A DNA stretch of 64,000 nucleotides from Fibrobacter sp. UWB16 (lineage in GTDB: Bacteria; Fibrobacterota; Fibrobacteria; Fibrobacterales; Fibrobacteraceae), in the NCBI RefSeq assembly GCF_900215325.1, contig NZ_OCMS01000006.1, positions 58,330 through 122,329 of the forward strand. Reading direction: 5' to 3'. Below, piece after piece: positions 1-7,318 of the stretch. The notes beneath the pieces are model-generated. The model did no database searches. It was not told the origin of the DNA and saw nothing but the letters and a program-made list of their open reading frames with translations. The position numbers and the translations under genes were made by a program. How positions within the stretch are numbered: the first letter of the stretch is position 1; each line of letters begins with the position of its first letter.

Positions 1-53
1 AATCGGGACTGCCGCGCGCAAAGAAAAACGCGCGCGTTTTGGATAAAGTAATT

Positions 54-776
54 ATGTCGAGTCAAATACGCAAGAGAGTCAATAAGAAAATCACGAAAGC
101 TATTCACGACTTCAATTTGATTGAAGACGGAGACCGCGTGCTCATTGCCACAAGCGGTGGCAAGGATTCAAGCGTGTTGTTGATGGAGCTCGCCGCGCGA
201 CTCGGCAAATTCGGGCCAAAATGCGAACTTGCCGCCATCCACATCCAAAGCGATTTTGCAGACAAGGCCCCCCGCGAATTTTTGCAACGAATGGCAGAAG
301 AATACCCGCAAGTGCCATTTTACTTTAAGGATGTCGCCGTAGAAGCGCGCCTCAAGGAAGGTCGCAAGCTCAATTGCTACTGGTGCAGCACGCAGCGCCG
401 CACGGAACTCATCAAGTTCGCAAGCGAAAACAACTTCAACAAGATTGCACTCGGCCACCACATGGACGACATCGTCGAAACGCTTTTGATGAACATGCTA
501 TACAAGGGCGAGTTCAGCGGCATGCCGCCCATGGTGCCATACGAAAAGTACCCGTGTAGCATTATCCGCCCGCTCTGCTACTGCGAAGAAAGCGAAATCA
601 TCGCCTACGCCGAAGACGCAGACATTCGCAAGTTCACCTGCACCTGCGAATTCTCGAAAGCAAGCCACCGCAAGACCATCCGCGAAGAAATCAAGAGCTT
701 GACGAAAGGAAGCTCCACGCTAAAAGCTAATTTATTCGAAAGCATGCGAAATATTAGAATGGATTATTTATTGTAA
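54..776 (+). CDS. ttcA: TtcA-like tRNA 2-thiocytidine biosynthesis protein
   Basis: ATP-dependent PP-loop enzyme expected to thiolate cytidine 32 of tRNA in the cytoplasm using an iron-sulfur cluster. The PP-loop signature SGGKDSS is at residues 34-40. A CxxC pair (C108, C111) in NCYWCS and further cysteines C196 and C198 in FTCTCEF fit the cluster ligands known for TtcA. The ATG at 54 is preferred; an in-frame TTG at 39 would add five residues. The length of 240 aa is somewhat shorter than the Enterobacterial protein. It stands alone on the plus strand, with its stop 7 nt from the convergent end of the next gene. A related PP-loop thiolase (TtuA or TilS-like) is less likely because of the cysteine layout. 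Confidence 0.88.
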   Translation: MSSQIRKRVNKKITKAIHDFNLIEDGDRVLIATSGGKDSSVLLMELAARLGKFGPKCELAAIHIQSDFADKAPREFLQRMAEEYPQVPFYFKDVAVEARLKEGRKLNCYWCSTQRRTELIKFASENNFNKIALGHHMDDIVETLLMNMLYKGEFSGMPPMVPYEKYPCSIIRPLCYCEESEIIAYAEDADIRKFTCTCEFSKASHRKTIREEIKSLTKGSSTLKANLFESMRNIRMDYLL

Positions 777-783
777 GACCGCT

Positions 784-2130
784 TTATTGCAAGATTTCCC
801 AACGTCCATTCTTTCGAGAACCAATGCGGGCAATGTACGATTTTTCCCGTAAAGCCTTCAAAGTTCTATTAATCGTTGGTTCGGAATAACCCGTTTCATG
901 CATAAGCAAGGGAACCGTAATAGACGGATTCCGTTTTATTTCTGCGTAAATCAGCGATTCTGTTTCCGTAAGATTTATCCTATCGTTTAACCTATCATTT
1001 ATCCTATCATTTATCCTATCATTTATCCTATCACCCAACTTATCACCCAACCGCTGTTGACCTTCAAAATAGAACGAAGTCCGCATGAAATGATCCGTAA
1101 ACGAAAAAGCTTTTTCGTCATAGGAGCGCAGAATACGCCGCATACCGCTCCCAAGCTGTTCGACCATATCTAAATCATGGAAAATACGCATAAGTTCGCG
1201 ATTGCGCGGCATCGAGCAACAGTTGAAGAAATCTTCTTTCGAAAGGCCTTCCACTAACCCACCGTAGTTCGTTATTTCCATCCTGTCAGAAAAAATCTCA
1301 AACAGGGGCGGAACCTCTTTTGTGTAATCATTATGAACGACTGCATTGATTACAGCCTCACGCAAGGCAACCGGATCAACCAAAGGCTTTTCGATACGCT
1401 CCATAGGAGTGATTTTTGCATGAGTAATGTTCGCCACTTTCAATCGCGTGAGCACCGATTTTACAGCCTTGATAATACTACAATAGCCAAACTCTTCATT
1501 TTCAATAAGGTCGTACTTGTCCGCGCCTTTGTACCGCGCCACCTTTATCGACACACCGTTTTCATCAGCAAGGAGATAAGCGTTGTAATTGTATCTCCCA
1601 TCGGGAGTAAGCAATTCTAGAGTCTTGGCAAATTGACTATTCAAGGGCTTTTTACTTTCTTCGTAGTAAATTTTCAACTGGCTAAATGTCAAATCCTGCC
1701 GCGGGGCCGGAATTCTAGCAAGAGAAATCTTTGCGCGAGAGGCGAAAGTCTCTAGAATCATCTTTTCGCTCATTCCATGGACTGAACTCCCCACACGCAT
1801 AAAGCAACCTTCGGACGTCATACCAGCTTTTTTCAGGTAATACGGCTTTTCGGGACCACCAGAAATCGCCACATGAACAATACCCTTGTCGTCTTTTTCC
1901 TCCGTCACGACTTCAAAGAGCCCAATAGCATTCGGCTTGATATTGTTCAAAATTCTATCAGCCACTTGACGCTGCACATGGTCTATATCCTTTACGCCAT
2001 ATACAGAGCCATCGTCATTGACTCCAATATAGATGTGTCCACCTGTAGAATTCAAAAAAGCGATTACAGAACGCTCAAAGGTTTCGGACAATTCGCGCTT
2101 GTATTCAACAAGATGATTTTCTTTGTTCAT
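784..2130 (-). CDS. AlbA/Schlafen-domain putative transcriptional regulator with tandem-repeat linker
   Basis: The N-terminal ~120 residues look like an AlbA_2 (Schlafen-type) nucleic-acid binding domain (early LVEYKREL, then HIYIGVNDDG). The middle holds the HATPase-like block typical of 'ATP-binding protein/RecG-like' regulators (LREAVINAVVHNDY, and GSGMRRI). The C-terminus is a winged-helix-like segment (ITVPLLMHETGYSEPTINR). Between them is a 4-residue repeat (GDKL/GDRI/NDRI) encoded by a 12-bp tandem array. A good Shine-Dalgarno (GGAGG) precedes the ATG. Such regulators are frequent in defence islands and accessory regions; the true ligand and target are unknown. Gene end is 7 nt from the convergent ttcA stop. 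Confidence 0.8.
   Translation of the reverse strand: MNKENHLVEYKRELSETFERSVIAFLNSTGGHIYIGVNDDGSVYGVKDIDHVQRQVADRILNNIKPNAIGLFEVVTEEKDDKGIVHVAISGGPEKPYYLKKAGMTSEGCFMRVGSSVHGMSEKMILETFASRAKISLARIPAPRQDLTFSQLKIYYEESKKPLNSQFAKTLELLTPDGRYNYNAYLLADENGVSIKVARYKGADKYDLIENEEFGYCSIIKAVKSVLTRLKVANITHAKITPMERIEKPLVDPVALREAVINAVVHNDYTKEVPPLFEIFSDRMEITNYGGLVEGLSKEDFFNCCSMPRNRELMRIFHDLDMVEQLGSGMRRILRSYDEKAFSFTDHFMRTSFYFEGQQRLGDKLGDRINDRINDRINDRLNDRINLTETESLIYAEIKRNPSITVPLLMHETGYSEPTINRTLKALREKSYIARIGSRKNGRWEILQ
979..1050. repeat. In-frame 12-bp tandem repeat, six units
   Basis: Six consecutive 12-bp units, three of them identical (cctatcatttat) and the others with a few substitutions. On the coding (minus) strand each unit encodes four residues, giving a GDKL-GDRI-NDRI-NDRI-NDRL type linker before the C-terminal DNA-binding domain of the AlbA-type regulator. 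Unit number could change without breaking the frame. Confidence 0.9.
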
Positions 2131-2181
2131 TACGCCTCCATTGGGCTGTTGAGGCGTCCCCTTATTCCAGAAACCCAGAAT

Positions 2182-2219
2182 AAAAAAAGACGCGATTCTC
2201 CATTTGACAGAGAATCACG
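2182..2219 (-). terminator. Rho-independent terminator after the FISUMP gene
   Basis: GATTCTC (2194-2200) pairs with GAGAATC (2210-2216) across a 9-nt loop, extended by ACG/CGT outside one mismatch. On the minus strand the stem is followed by TCTTTTTTTATTC. It separates the FISUMP gene from the AlbA-type regulator, which therefore probably has its own promoter in the remaining ~50 nt. Confidence 0.75.
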
Positions 2220-2313
2220 TGCTGCATTAATGTACCTAATATCGCCAGATGTGGCAAGGGGTGTGGGAAAATTTTACAAATAGGATTATTTTGTTGACAC
2301 CAATGCGCGGATT

Positions 2314-2983
2314 TTACCGGACACAGCGCACAGAACGATAGTCCTCTTTCGCGAACGCATTCAAACTCGCAGCATCACTGCTGAACGACAAGAACAAATA
2401 ATACGCATTCGATTCTGGATTTTCAGGATCTTCGGTCGCGCTCCAAAAATACGCGTAACCGCCAAAGCCATCGAACTTGCCACCCGTAATTGCACCATCA
2501 TCTGCTTTCAAAACAGCGCTGCGATATCCCGCCGGGAGCGCGTTGAATCCGAATTCATCGGAGCCGTTACCTTTTTTTGAACCAACCATCCTTTGCCTTT
2601 AAAGCCGCGCCAACTTTATTCGGGACCACGCCGGAATTGCCAGCACGAGACGTCGCGGCATCCCCAGAAGTTGCGAGATTCACCGCAGAAATGAGTGCCG
2701 CAAAGTCCGCCTTCGTTGGGAGGCGCCATCCCTCAGGGCAAATCGTTTTCGCCTCCGCCCATGTATAGAGCCGCCCCAACCGTTTGCAATTGCGAGTATC
2801 ACCATCTGGGCAAGCACTTGTTTCCGTTTCGTAATTCAGATTTTCCGCCATCCACGTGAGATCGCCAATCTTCACAACATCATAACTCTGCCCGTCACGC
2901 GAATCCGTGAAGGACTCGGAACAAGCCAAGAGGAGGAAGAAAAGAGAGGTGATAAAGAAAGAGGAATGAAATGGGATGCGCAT
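2314..2983 (-). pseudogene. FISUMP-domain lipoprotein, frameshifted
   Basis: The upstream part (2567-2983) starts with a lipoprotein signal (hydrophobic stretch then LLLAC, Cys at about residue 21), followed by the FISUMP pattern: DGQSYDVVKIGDLTWMAENL, then LGRLYTWAEA, CPEGWRLPTKADF and GAALKAKDGWF. It then stops at KKR. The downstream part (2314-2589) continues the same domain in another frame (KKGNGSDEFGFNALPAGYR, YFWSATE, SVRCVR). The break lies in a run of seven A (minus strand, 2572-2578); with six, the domain would read through as one protein of about 220 aa. This is either a real frameshift, a phase-variable tract or a sequencing error. FISUMP proteins are a large surface or secreted paralogous family of unclear function in Fibrobacter. 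Confidence 0.82.
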
Positions 2984-3031
2984 AGGGAGAATTTAAAAAA
3001 TTTAGTTCCTAAACTTTTCAAACTCTTCTTA

Positions 3032-3760
3032 TCACACCTTTGGCATTGCTTGGTAAATTTTCCCATTTAAAAGTTTTCCATTTTCCTTCTTGGAACGGCG
3101 AACACCATCAACGCCCCATGCACCCCACTGTTTAAAGAAGAACGCAACATTCTGTTCCGAAGCTTGTTTCTGGATATTTTCAACCCATGCTTTTTGCATC
3201 AGCCTTGCCTTAGGGCCGCTTTCGCCTCCAACAATAACCCAATGGATTCCATCAAGGTTTATTTCACCAAGGTCACTCAACAAGGGCTCGCAAGAAAGAA
3301 AGCGAACTTTGGCATTTATTTTACGCAATACTGCTATACGACTTTTACGAACAGCATTTTCAACAGTTACTCCAATCCAAGCATTATCCGGCACACTTCG
3401 AGTTTTAAAAAACTCTTCCATTCGTTCCGCTCTTTTCGTGAGAATTTGGAAACGGTGGTTCGTGGCCTTCTTGATTGTTTTGAAAACCTTATCAATAAAA
3501 GTAAAAGGGACTTTTTCATTGAACAAGTCGCTCATGGAGCATACAAAGATATTGCTGGGATAACGCCAATGAAGAGGTTCATCTAAGGATTCTTCGTGTA
3601 CTGTAACATCAAAGCCGTTTTTGTACTTATCAAGCCCCATATTCTGCAAACGCAAAGACATGGTAGCCGCATAACAATTTGCACAACCTTCAGATAAACG
3701 GTCACACCCTGTAACCGGATTCCATGTCTGATCAGTCCATTCAATCTTCGTAGTCTTCAT
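3032..3760 (-). CDS. DUF5131 (phage Gp37/Gp68-like) three-Cys-motif protein
   Basis: 242 aa. The N-terminus carries the family signature IEWTDQTWNPVTGCDRLSEG followed by CANCYA, giving Cys19, Cys26 and Cys29 (CX6CX2C). This resembles a radical-SAM-like cluster site and is the 'three-Cys motif' after which its partner is named. Further family blocks are NIFVCSMSDLF, QILTKR, WIGVTVEN, FLSCEPLL and WVIVGGESG. Its ATG directly abuts the TAG of the upstream TcmP gene, so the two are translationally linked. This pairing is a known conserved neighbourhood; biochemical function is not established. It is the last gene of the defence transcript. A very AT-rich 48-nt gap separates it from the FISUMP gene. 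Confidence 0.88.
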   Translation of the reverse strand: MKTTKIEWTDQTWNPVTGCDRLSEGCANCYAATMSLRLQNMGLDKYKNGFDVTVHEESLDEPLHWRYPSNIFVCSMSDLFNEKVPFTFIDKVFKTIKKATNHRFQILTKRAERMEEFFKTRSVPDNAWIGVTVENAVRKSRIAVLRKINAKVRFLSCEPLLSDLGEINLDGIHWVIVGGESGPKARLMQKAWVENIQKQASEQNVAFFFKQWGAWGVDGVRRSKKENGKLLNGKIYQAMPKV

Positions 3761-4861
3761 CTAGATAGCCTTGACATATATTCTTTCCATTTTATCATCA
3801 TCAAGATAAAATGCATTCTGTCTAATTTTTTTAGATTCATCGTATGCACAAACTTGAATTTTCCCTTGTTCGGCAAATTTTCTCAATGCCGCATTACCAT
3901 GCTTAGGCATGGAACCATGTTCAAAGCAAAAATCTCGAATCTGTATATTTGTTTTTGAACCTGTTTTTAAGTAGGATATCAATTTATCTTCTAGACGATC
4001 CCTAAAGAATGATTCAAGAAATGATTCTTGCCCTTGGTTTCTCTTATCATATCCAGTTCCTTCTTCCTTGTCTATTTCCCATTTCGCTTCAACAAATTTT
4101 TCCAACCCTTTACGGTTACTAGAAAAATAAATCAAACAATTATGTCCCTTACCAGCATTATCTTGGATAATGAAACTATCTACAAAAACCTTCAATTTGT
4201 TTCGAAGGGTATCTAAAATATTTCTAAGAAAGGCTACATCGCTTTTTATTGTATATAGTTCCGGTACAGAGATGAATTCTTCTAAAAAAGTCTTTACGGC
4301 ATTGGTCTCACCTTCATTACTTTTAAATCGGTAAATATGAGATAAGGGTAAAAAAAGCAAAAGTTCCGTATCCCCATCACTTAAAATTTTCTTTATATCA
4401 TTAAGATGTATACTCTTATAACCAAAAGGGTCTATAAAGAAAAACCTTTTGAAATAATTATGCGTTTTATGATTTTCAATTATTAGAGGAAGAAAATCGG
4501 AATAATCCTGATTCTGAACATTTATCTTTACCCAACTTGTCTTTTGAATTTTGTGTTCTGCAACTAAAGCATTCAATTTTTTGAAGTTTTCGGGGTTCAT
4601 CTCATTAAAGCAAATCTTCACACGCAATCCATCCAAGAATGTTTGCGAAAGATAGTCCATCAATATCTTTGGACTACCAGGATTTCCATTTTCATCTTCG
4701 CCAGGGCCAGCAAACAAATCAGCTATATAAATTCGATCTTTTTTATTCCAGGGCAGTTTATACGCTTTACTTAATACCTTGAGATATCTTTTGATATACG
4801 CTTTATATATACTAAGCTTGGCTTTGGTCGAATCATTGAAACCTTCAAAAAATTCTGGCAT
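3761..4861 (-). CDS. tcmP: Three-Cys-motif partner protein TcmP
   Basis: 366 aa. Near residue 50 is IADLFAGPGEDENGNPGSPK, the recognisable TcmP block that resembles a SAM-methyltransferase motif I, and FFIDPFGYKSI is in the position of a motif IV. The C-terminal ~100 residues look like a winged-helix region (ALRKFAEQGKIQVCAYDE). The family is defined by its position next to the three-Cys (DUF5131) protein, exactly as here (stop TAG touches the next ATG). Upstream, the HNH gene ends 3 nt before this start. Base composition is AT-rich compared with the helicase genes further upstream. Role unknown; a nucleic-acid modification or defence role is inferred from context only. Confidence 0.85.
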   Translation of the reverse strand: MPEFFEGFNDSTKAKLSIYKAYIKRYLKVLSKAYKLPWNKKDRIYIADLFAGPGEDENGNPGSPKILMDYLSQTFLDGLRVKICFNEMNPENFKKLNALVAEHKIQKTSWVKINVQNQDYSDFLPLIIENHKTHNYFKRFFFIDPFGYKSIHLNDIKKILSDGDTELLLFLPLSHIYRFKSNEGETNAVKTFLEEFISVPELYTIKSDVAFLRNILDTLRNKLKVFVDSFIIQDNAGKGHNCLIYFSSNRKGLEKFVEAKWEIDKEEGTGYDKRNQGQESFLESFFRDRLEDKLISYLKTGSKTNIQIRDFCFEHGSMPKHGNAALRKFAEQGKIQVCAYDESKKIRQNAFYLDDDKMERIYVKAI

Positions 4862-4864
4862 ACT

Positions 4865-5620
4865 CTATCCCTTCCACACGTGTTCGCGGTGGTATTTCAG
4901 ATATGGCAAGTGATGGGCGTCTATCCAGCGAAGACGCATATCGGGATAAATGCCTACCCTTTTCAGATTAGATTCATTCAGCTGAGACGATAGCATAATG
5001 CAGCCGTTATCGTCAAAGGTGATTAGCCCCTTGTCAAAGAGTGCGTCCAGATTGGCACTCAATAAGAATCCGTTATACACATCGAGGCGTTCTTCAGCAG
5101 AGGTACATTCATTCCATGGCCTTGCATGGCTAGCACGAAGGATTTCTGGAATAATGCTGTTAGTGACGGCACACGCACCTTTCCAGTAGTTCATTAGGGC
5201 TTCGCGATATACATCTTGGCCGACACGCTGTTTGACGGTTTCCTCGGTTTCGGTTGCAGGTAGGCCTCCAGCGACAATTTGTCGCCAACGCGTATTATAT
5301 ATTTCAATTGGTGTCGGCGGCAATGCAATGAACAGCTCTTGCATGCGGTGCAGTACACGGCGAAGCGACTCATACTCACGTTCTTGCACTATGATTTTTT
5401 GAGATCCAACAACATCGAAAGCACCTCCGACATGGAGTTCCGATTCATTGAACGGAGCTGTAAAGGTCACATCCATTTCGTGGTCGCAACACTTGATAGT
5501 GGCACGCTCGTTATGCGAGGCGCTACCAAGAGTGACGGAATCCAAGCCATCGGATTCCACGATGCTCCAGCCCGAATCGTCACCAGCCTTTTTAATCAGT
5601 TCCCGTTCAGTGAAGGTCAT
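4865..5620 (-). CDS. HNH endonuclease (HNH_2 type)
   Basis: About 251 aa. The C-terminal half has the HNH_2 layout: YWKGACAVTNS at about residue 145, ILRASHARPW at about 155-165, then NGFLLSANLDALFDKGLITF. The His of ASH and the Asn/His positions of the following block are the likely catalytic and metal ligands. The N-terminal ~120 residues are not recognised and may be a sensing or binding domain. I chose the ATG at 5620 (MTFTERELI) because the only longer alternative begins with TTG inside the TIR gene. With this start the gap to the upstream TIR stop is 7 nt. HNH_2 proteins are common in defence islands and restriction-like systems. Confidence 0.85.
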   Translation of the reverse strand: MTFTERELIKKAGDDSGWSIVESDGLDSVTLGSASHNERATIKCCDHEMDVTFTAPFNESELHVGGAFDVVGSQKIIVQEREYESLRRVLHRMQELFIALPPTPIEIYNTRWRQIVAGGLPATETEETVKQRVGQDVYREALMNYWKGACAVTNSIIPEILRASHARPWNECTSAEERLDVYNGFLLSANLDALFDKGLITFDDNGCIMLSSQLNESNLKRVGIYPDMRLRWIDAHHLPYLKYHREHVWKG

Positions 5621-5627
5621 AGTATTG

Positions 5628-6128
5628 TTAATAGGTTCCCGCGTTTTCGATAGCCTCTTCAATTAAATCGGACAAGTTGTCTTCAATATCTCGATACACA
5701 CCAACACTTGTAACACACCTAGAATTAAATGTGCGCACATATTGAGACAAAGGTTCTCCATCATCAGTATAATTAAAATCCAATGGATTCAAACCTTTTT
5801 CGGATTGATTGCCGTCAGAATCTTTCAATTTATGAACATAAACGCCAACAATACCCTTTTCTAATTCGTAGGCCTTTTGAATTTCATAATCCACCCAAGG
5901 ACGCGTAAATGTTGTTTCACCAATAAGAACAATTAAACAAGAACGCATTTTTAACTGCGAATTAATCCATCGTTTAATGGTCAGTTCACTACCCTTTACT
6001 TTTTCCCAATCATTATCTGTGAATGTAGAGGATTGATCTACAATTCCCATATTGCGAACTTGGTTTGCTCGCCACGCATCAGCATCGTATTCAAAGCTAA
6101 AGAATACTTGTCTTTTTATTGGAGTCAT
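5628..6128 (-). CDS. ThsB-like TIR-domain protein (TIR-A)
   Basis: 166 aa, a single TIR-like domain (MTH538/DUF1863 type). It opens with RQVFFSFEYDADAWRANQVR and continues to LIVLIGETTFTRPWVDYEIQ, closely following the pattern I recall for Thoeris ThsB. The conserved Glu of PWVDYE lies near residue 82, the position of the catalytic Glu in TIR NADases. The ATG at 6128 follows AAAGGTGAG at good spacing; an in-frame GTG at 6137 is an alternative. The small membrane-protein gene lies 30 nt upstream. Expected role by family: on phage sensing, convert NAD+ to a cyclic or linear ADP-ribose-type signal for an effector. No SIR2-SLOG or macro-domain ThsA is present in this window. Confidence 0.88.
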   Translation of the reverse strand: MTPIKRQVFFSFEYDADAWRANQVRNMGIVDQSSTFTDNDWEKVKGSELTIKRWINSQLKMRSCLIVLIGETTFTRPWVDYEIQKAYELEKGIVGVYVHKLKDSDGNQSEKGLNPLDFNYTDDGEPLSQYVRTFNSRCVTSVGVYRDIEDNLSDLIEEAIENAGTY

Positions 6129-6158
6129 CACTCTCACCTTTATACATCAAAGCATAAC

Positions 6159-6632
6159 TCAACAATTACAAGGACAACAACAAACTACAAAACTAATTTT
6201 CGTTCCTATTTGAAAAACGCAAGTAACAAAGGCTATAACAAAAGGAATTCCATAAAGTGGCCATAATGTTTTAGCCAACGCAGTATCAATTCGAGAACCA
6301 ACACGCTTCTTATACGGATTCGGATCTAAACTGTATTGATTATCAAAATTTCCCTTAGACCTAAGCAAAACGACTTCTTTGTACATTTCTCTATACGCCC
6401 TTTCCGTTTGCAAAAAGAATGCATCAAGATACCAAAAAGCCGTCACCCCCAACAAGATAATAACAGCAAGTAGCAACACGGATAATTTCCCGTTGAACAA
6501 AGCCAAAATACCTCCAATATATGTAATGGTCCAGCCCTTTATTAAAAAGGAGTTGCTCGCCATTCTCTTTATACAATCTTGAATCAGATCAAGTTCCTTA
6601 TGAAACGCTGTCAATTGTTCTGCTTGAAGCAT
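6159..6632 (-). CDS. Small membrane protein, candidate TIR effector
   Basis: 157 aa. An amphipathic N-terminal helix (LIQDCIKRMASNSFLIKGW) leads into two adjacent hydrophobic segments at about residues 34-66. A charged cytoplasmic-looking stretch (FLQTERAYREMYKEVVLLR) follows, then a C-terminal hydrophobic segment at about 125-148. The last residues are Cys-rich (VVCCCPCNC). It has a perfect GGAGG ribosome site and is sandwiched between TIR genes with gaps of 2 and 30 nt. I recall similar small membrane proteins next to ThsB-type TIR genes elsewhere, but no function is known to me. By analogy with transmembrane effectors of nucleotide-signalling defences (Pycsar or CBASS TM effectors) it could depolarise the membrane; that is inference. 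Confidence 0.8.
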   Translation of the reverse strand: MLQAEQLTAFHKELDLIQDCIKRMASNSFLIKGWTITYIGGILALFNGKLSVLLLAVIILLGVTAFWYLDAFFLQTERAYREMYKEVVLLRSKGNFDNQYSLDPNPYKKRVGSRIDTALAKTLWPLYGIPFVIAFVTCVFQIGTKISFVVCCCPCNC

Positions 6633-6634
6633 CT

Positions 6635-7318
6635 TTAAACCTCCACTGAAATGTTATAGTCTTCAATATTTTCCATAATATACGCTGCTGTATCGATATA
6701 GCTCTGCGGATCTTTCGCAAAATCAGCCCACTTTACAACTTTGATATACGAGGATTCACCGCTAAGAATAACAACGCCATTCAAGCATCGGGAGGCGTTT
6801 ACACGCTTACGATTGAACATATTCTTCGCAACGATATCGAATGTCACATTATTATTGTATCTCGTACAGCTGCAATTATAATTGCACGAACTTTCATTCA
6901 AATAATACGAATATGAACCGCGCCTGTCAGGAAGGACTACTGCCAAGATGGCATTAGATTGACTAGTCCGTTCATCTCTAGTCACTCGACGAAGCGAATA
7001 CGAAATTTCCCAGGGAATCCACTGCGACGAATCCCTTCTATGGGGTTCCTTCATATTCGGAGATATCAATAGAATTGTGGTCGAACTATCGAAAATACGG
7101 TCTTTTAACATTTCCCAGATTGTATTTTCATCGTAATTCGACAAATCTTCGCCATCACGCTCGGCCTTATTGACATCATCTGTCTGATTGAAATACCGCT
7201 GCAACAGGTCAACATAGTCACGAACAGTAGTATGTTCAAACATTTCGGGCAATGGGTCTTTAAGCGGACAAACGTCATCATCCGCGTACTTGTACGATAT
7301 GAATATTTTCTTACCCAT
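6635..7318 (-). CDS. TIR-like domain protein (TIR-B)
   Basis: 227 aa. The start MGKKIFISYKYADDDV is a TIR beta-A strand with the usual S-Y/H pattern, followed by STTILLISPNMKEP and SQWIPWEISYSLRR. The Glu of WIPWE (about residue 104) fits the catalytic TIR Glu. A Cys-rich patch (SSCNYNCSCTRYNNN, about residues 145-160) looks like an insertion and could bind metal. The ATG immediately follows the TAA of the upstream TIR-C gene, and its stop is 2 nt before the membrane-protein start, so the three are co-translated. The domain type is closer to the MTH538/ThsB-like TIR group than to classical Toll TIRs. Low GC like its neighbours. Confidence 0.83.
   Translation of the reverse strand: MGKKIFISYKYADDDVCPLKDPLPEMFEHTTVRDYVDLLQRYFNQTDDVNKAERDGEDLSNYDENTIWEMLKDRIFDSSTTILLISPNMKEPHRRDSSQWIPWEISYSLRRVTRDERTSQSNAILAVVLPDRRGSYSYYLNESSCNYNCSCTRYNNNVTFDIVAKNMFNRKRVNASRCLNGVVILSGESSYIKVVKWADFAKDPQSYIDTAAYIMENIEDYNISVEV

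Noticed and set aside
979..1050. CRISPR array
   Set aside because: Contiguous 12-bp units without spacers, inside a coding frame; no cas genes anywhere in the window.
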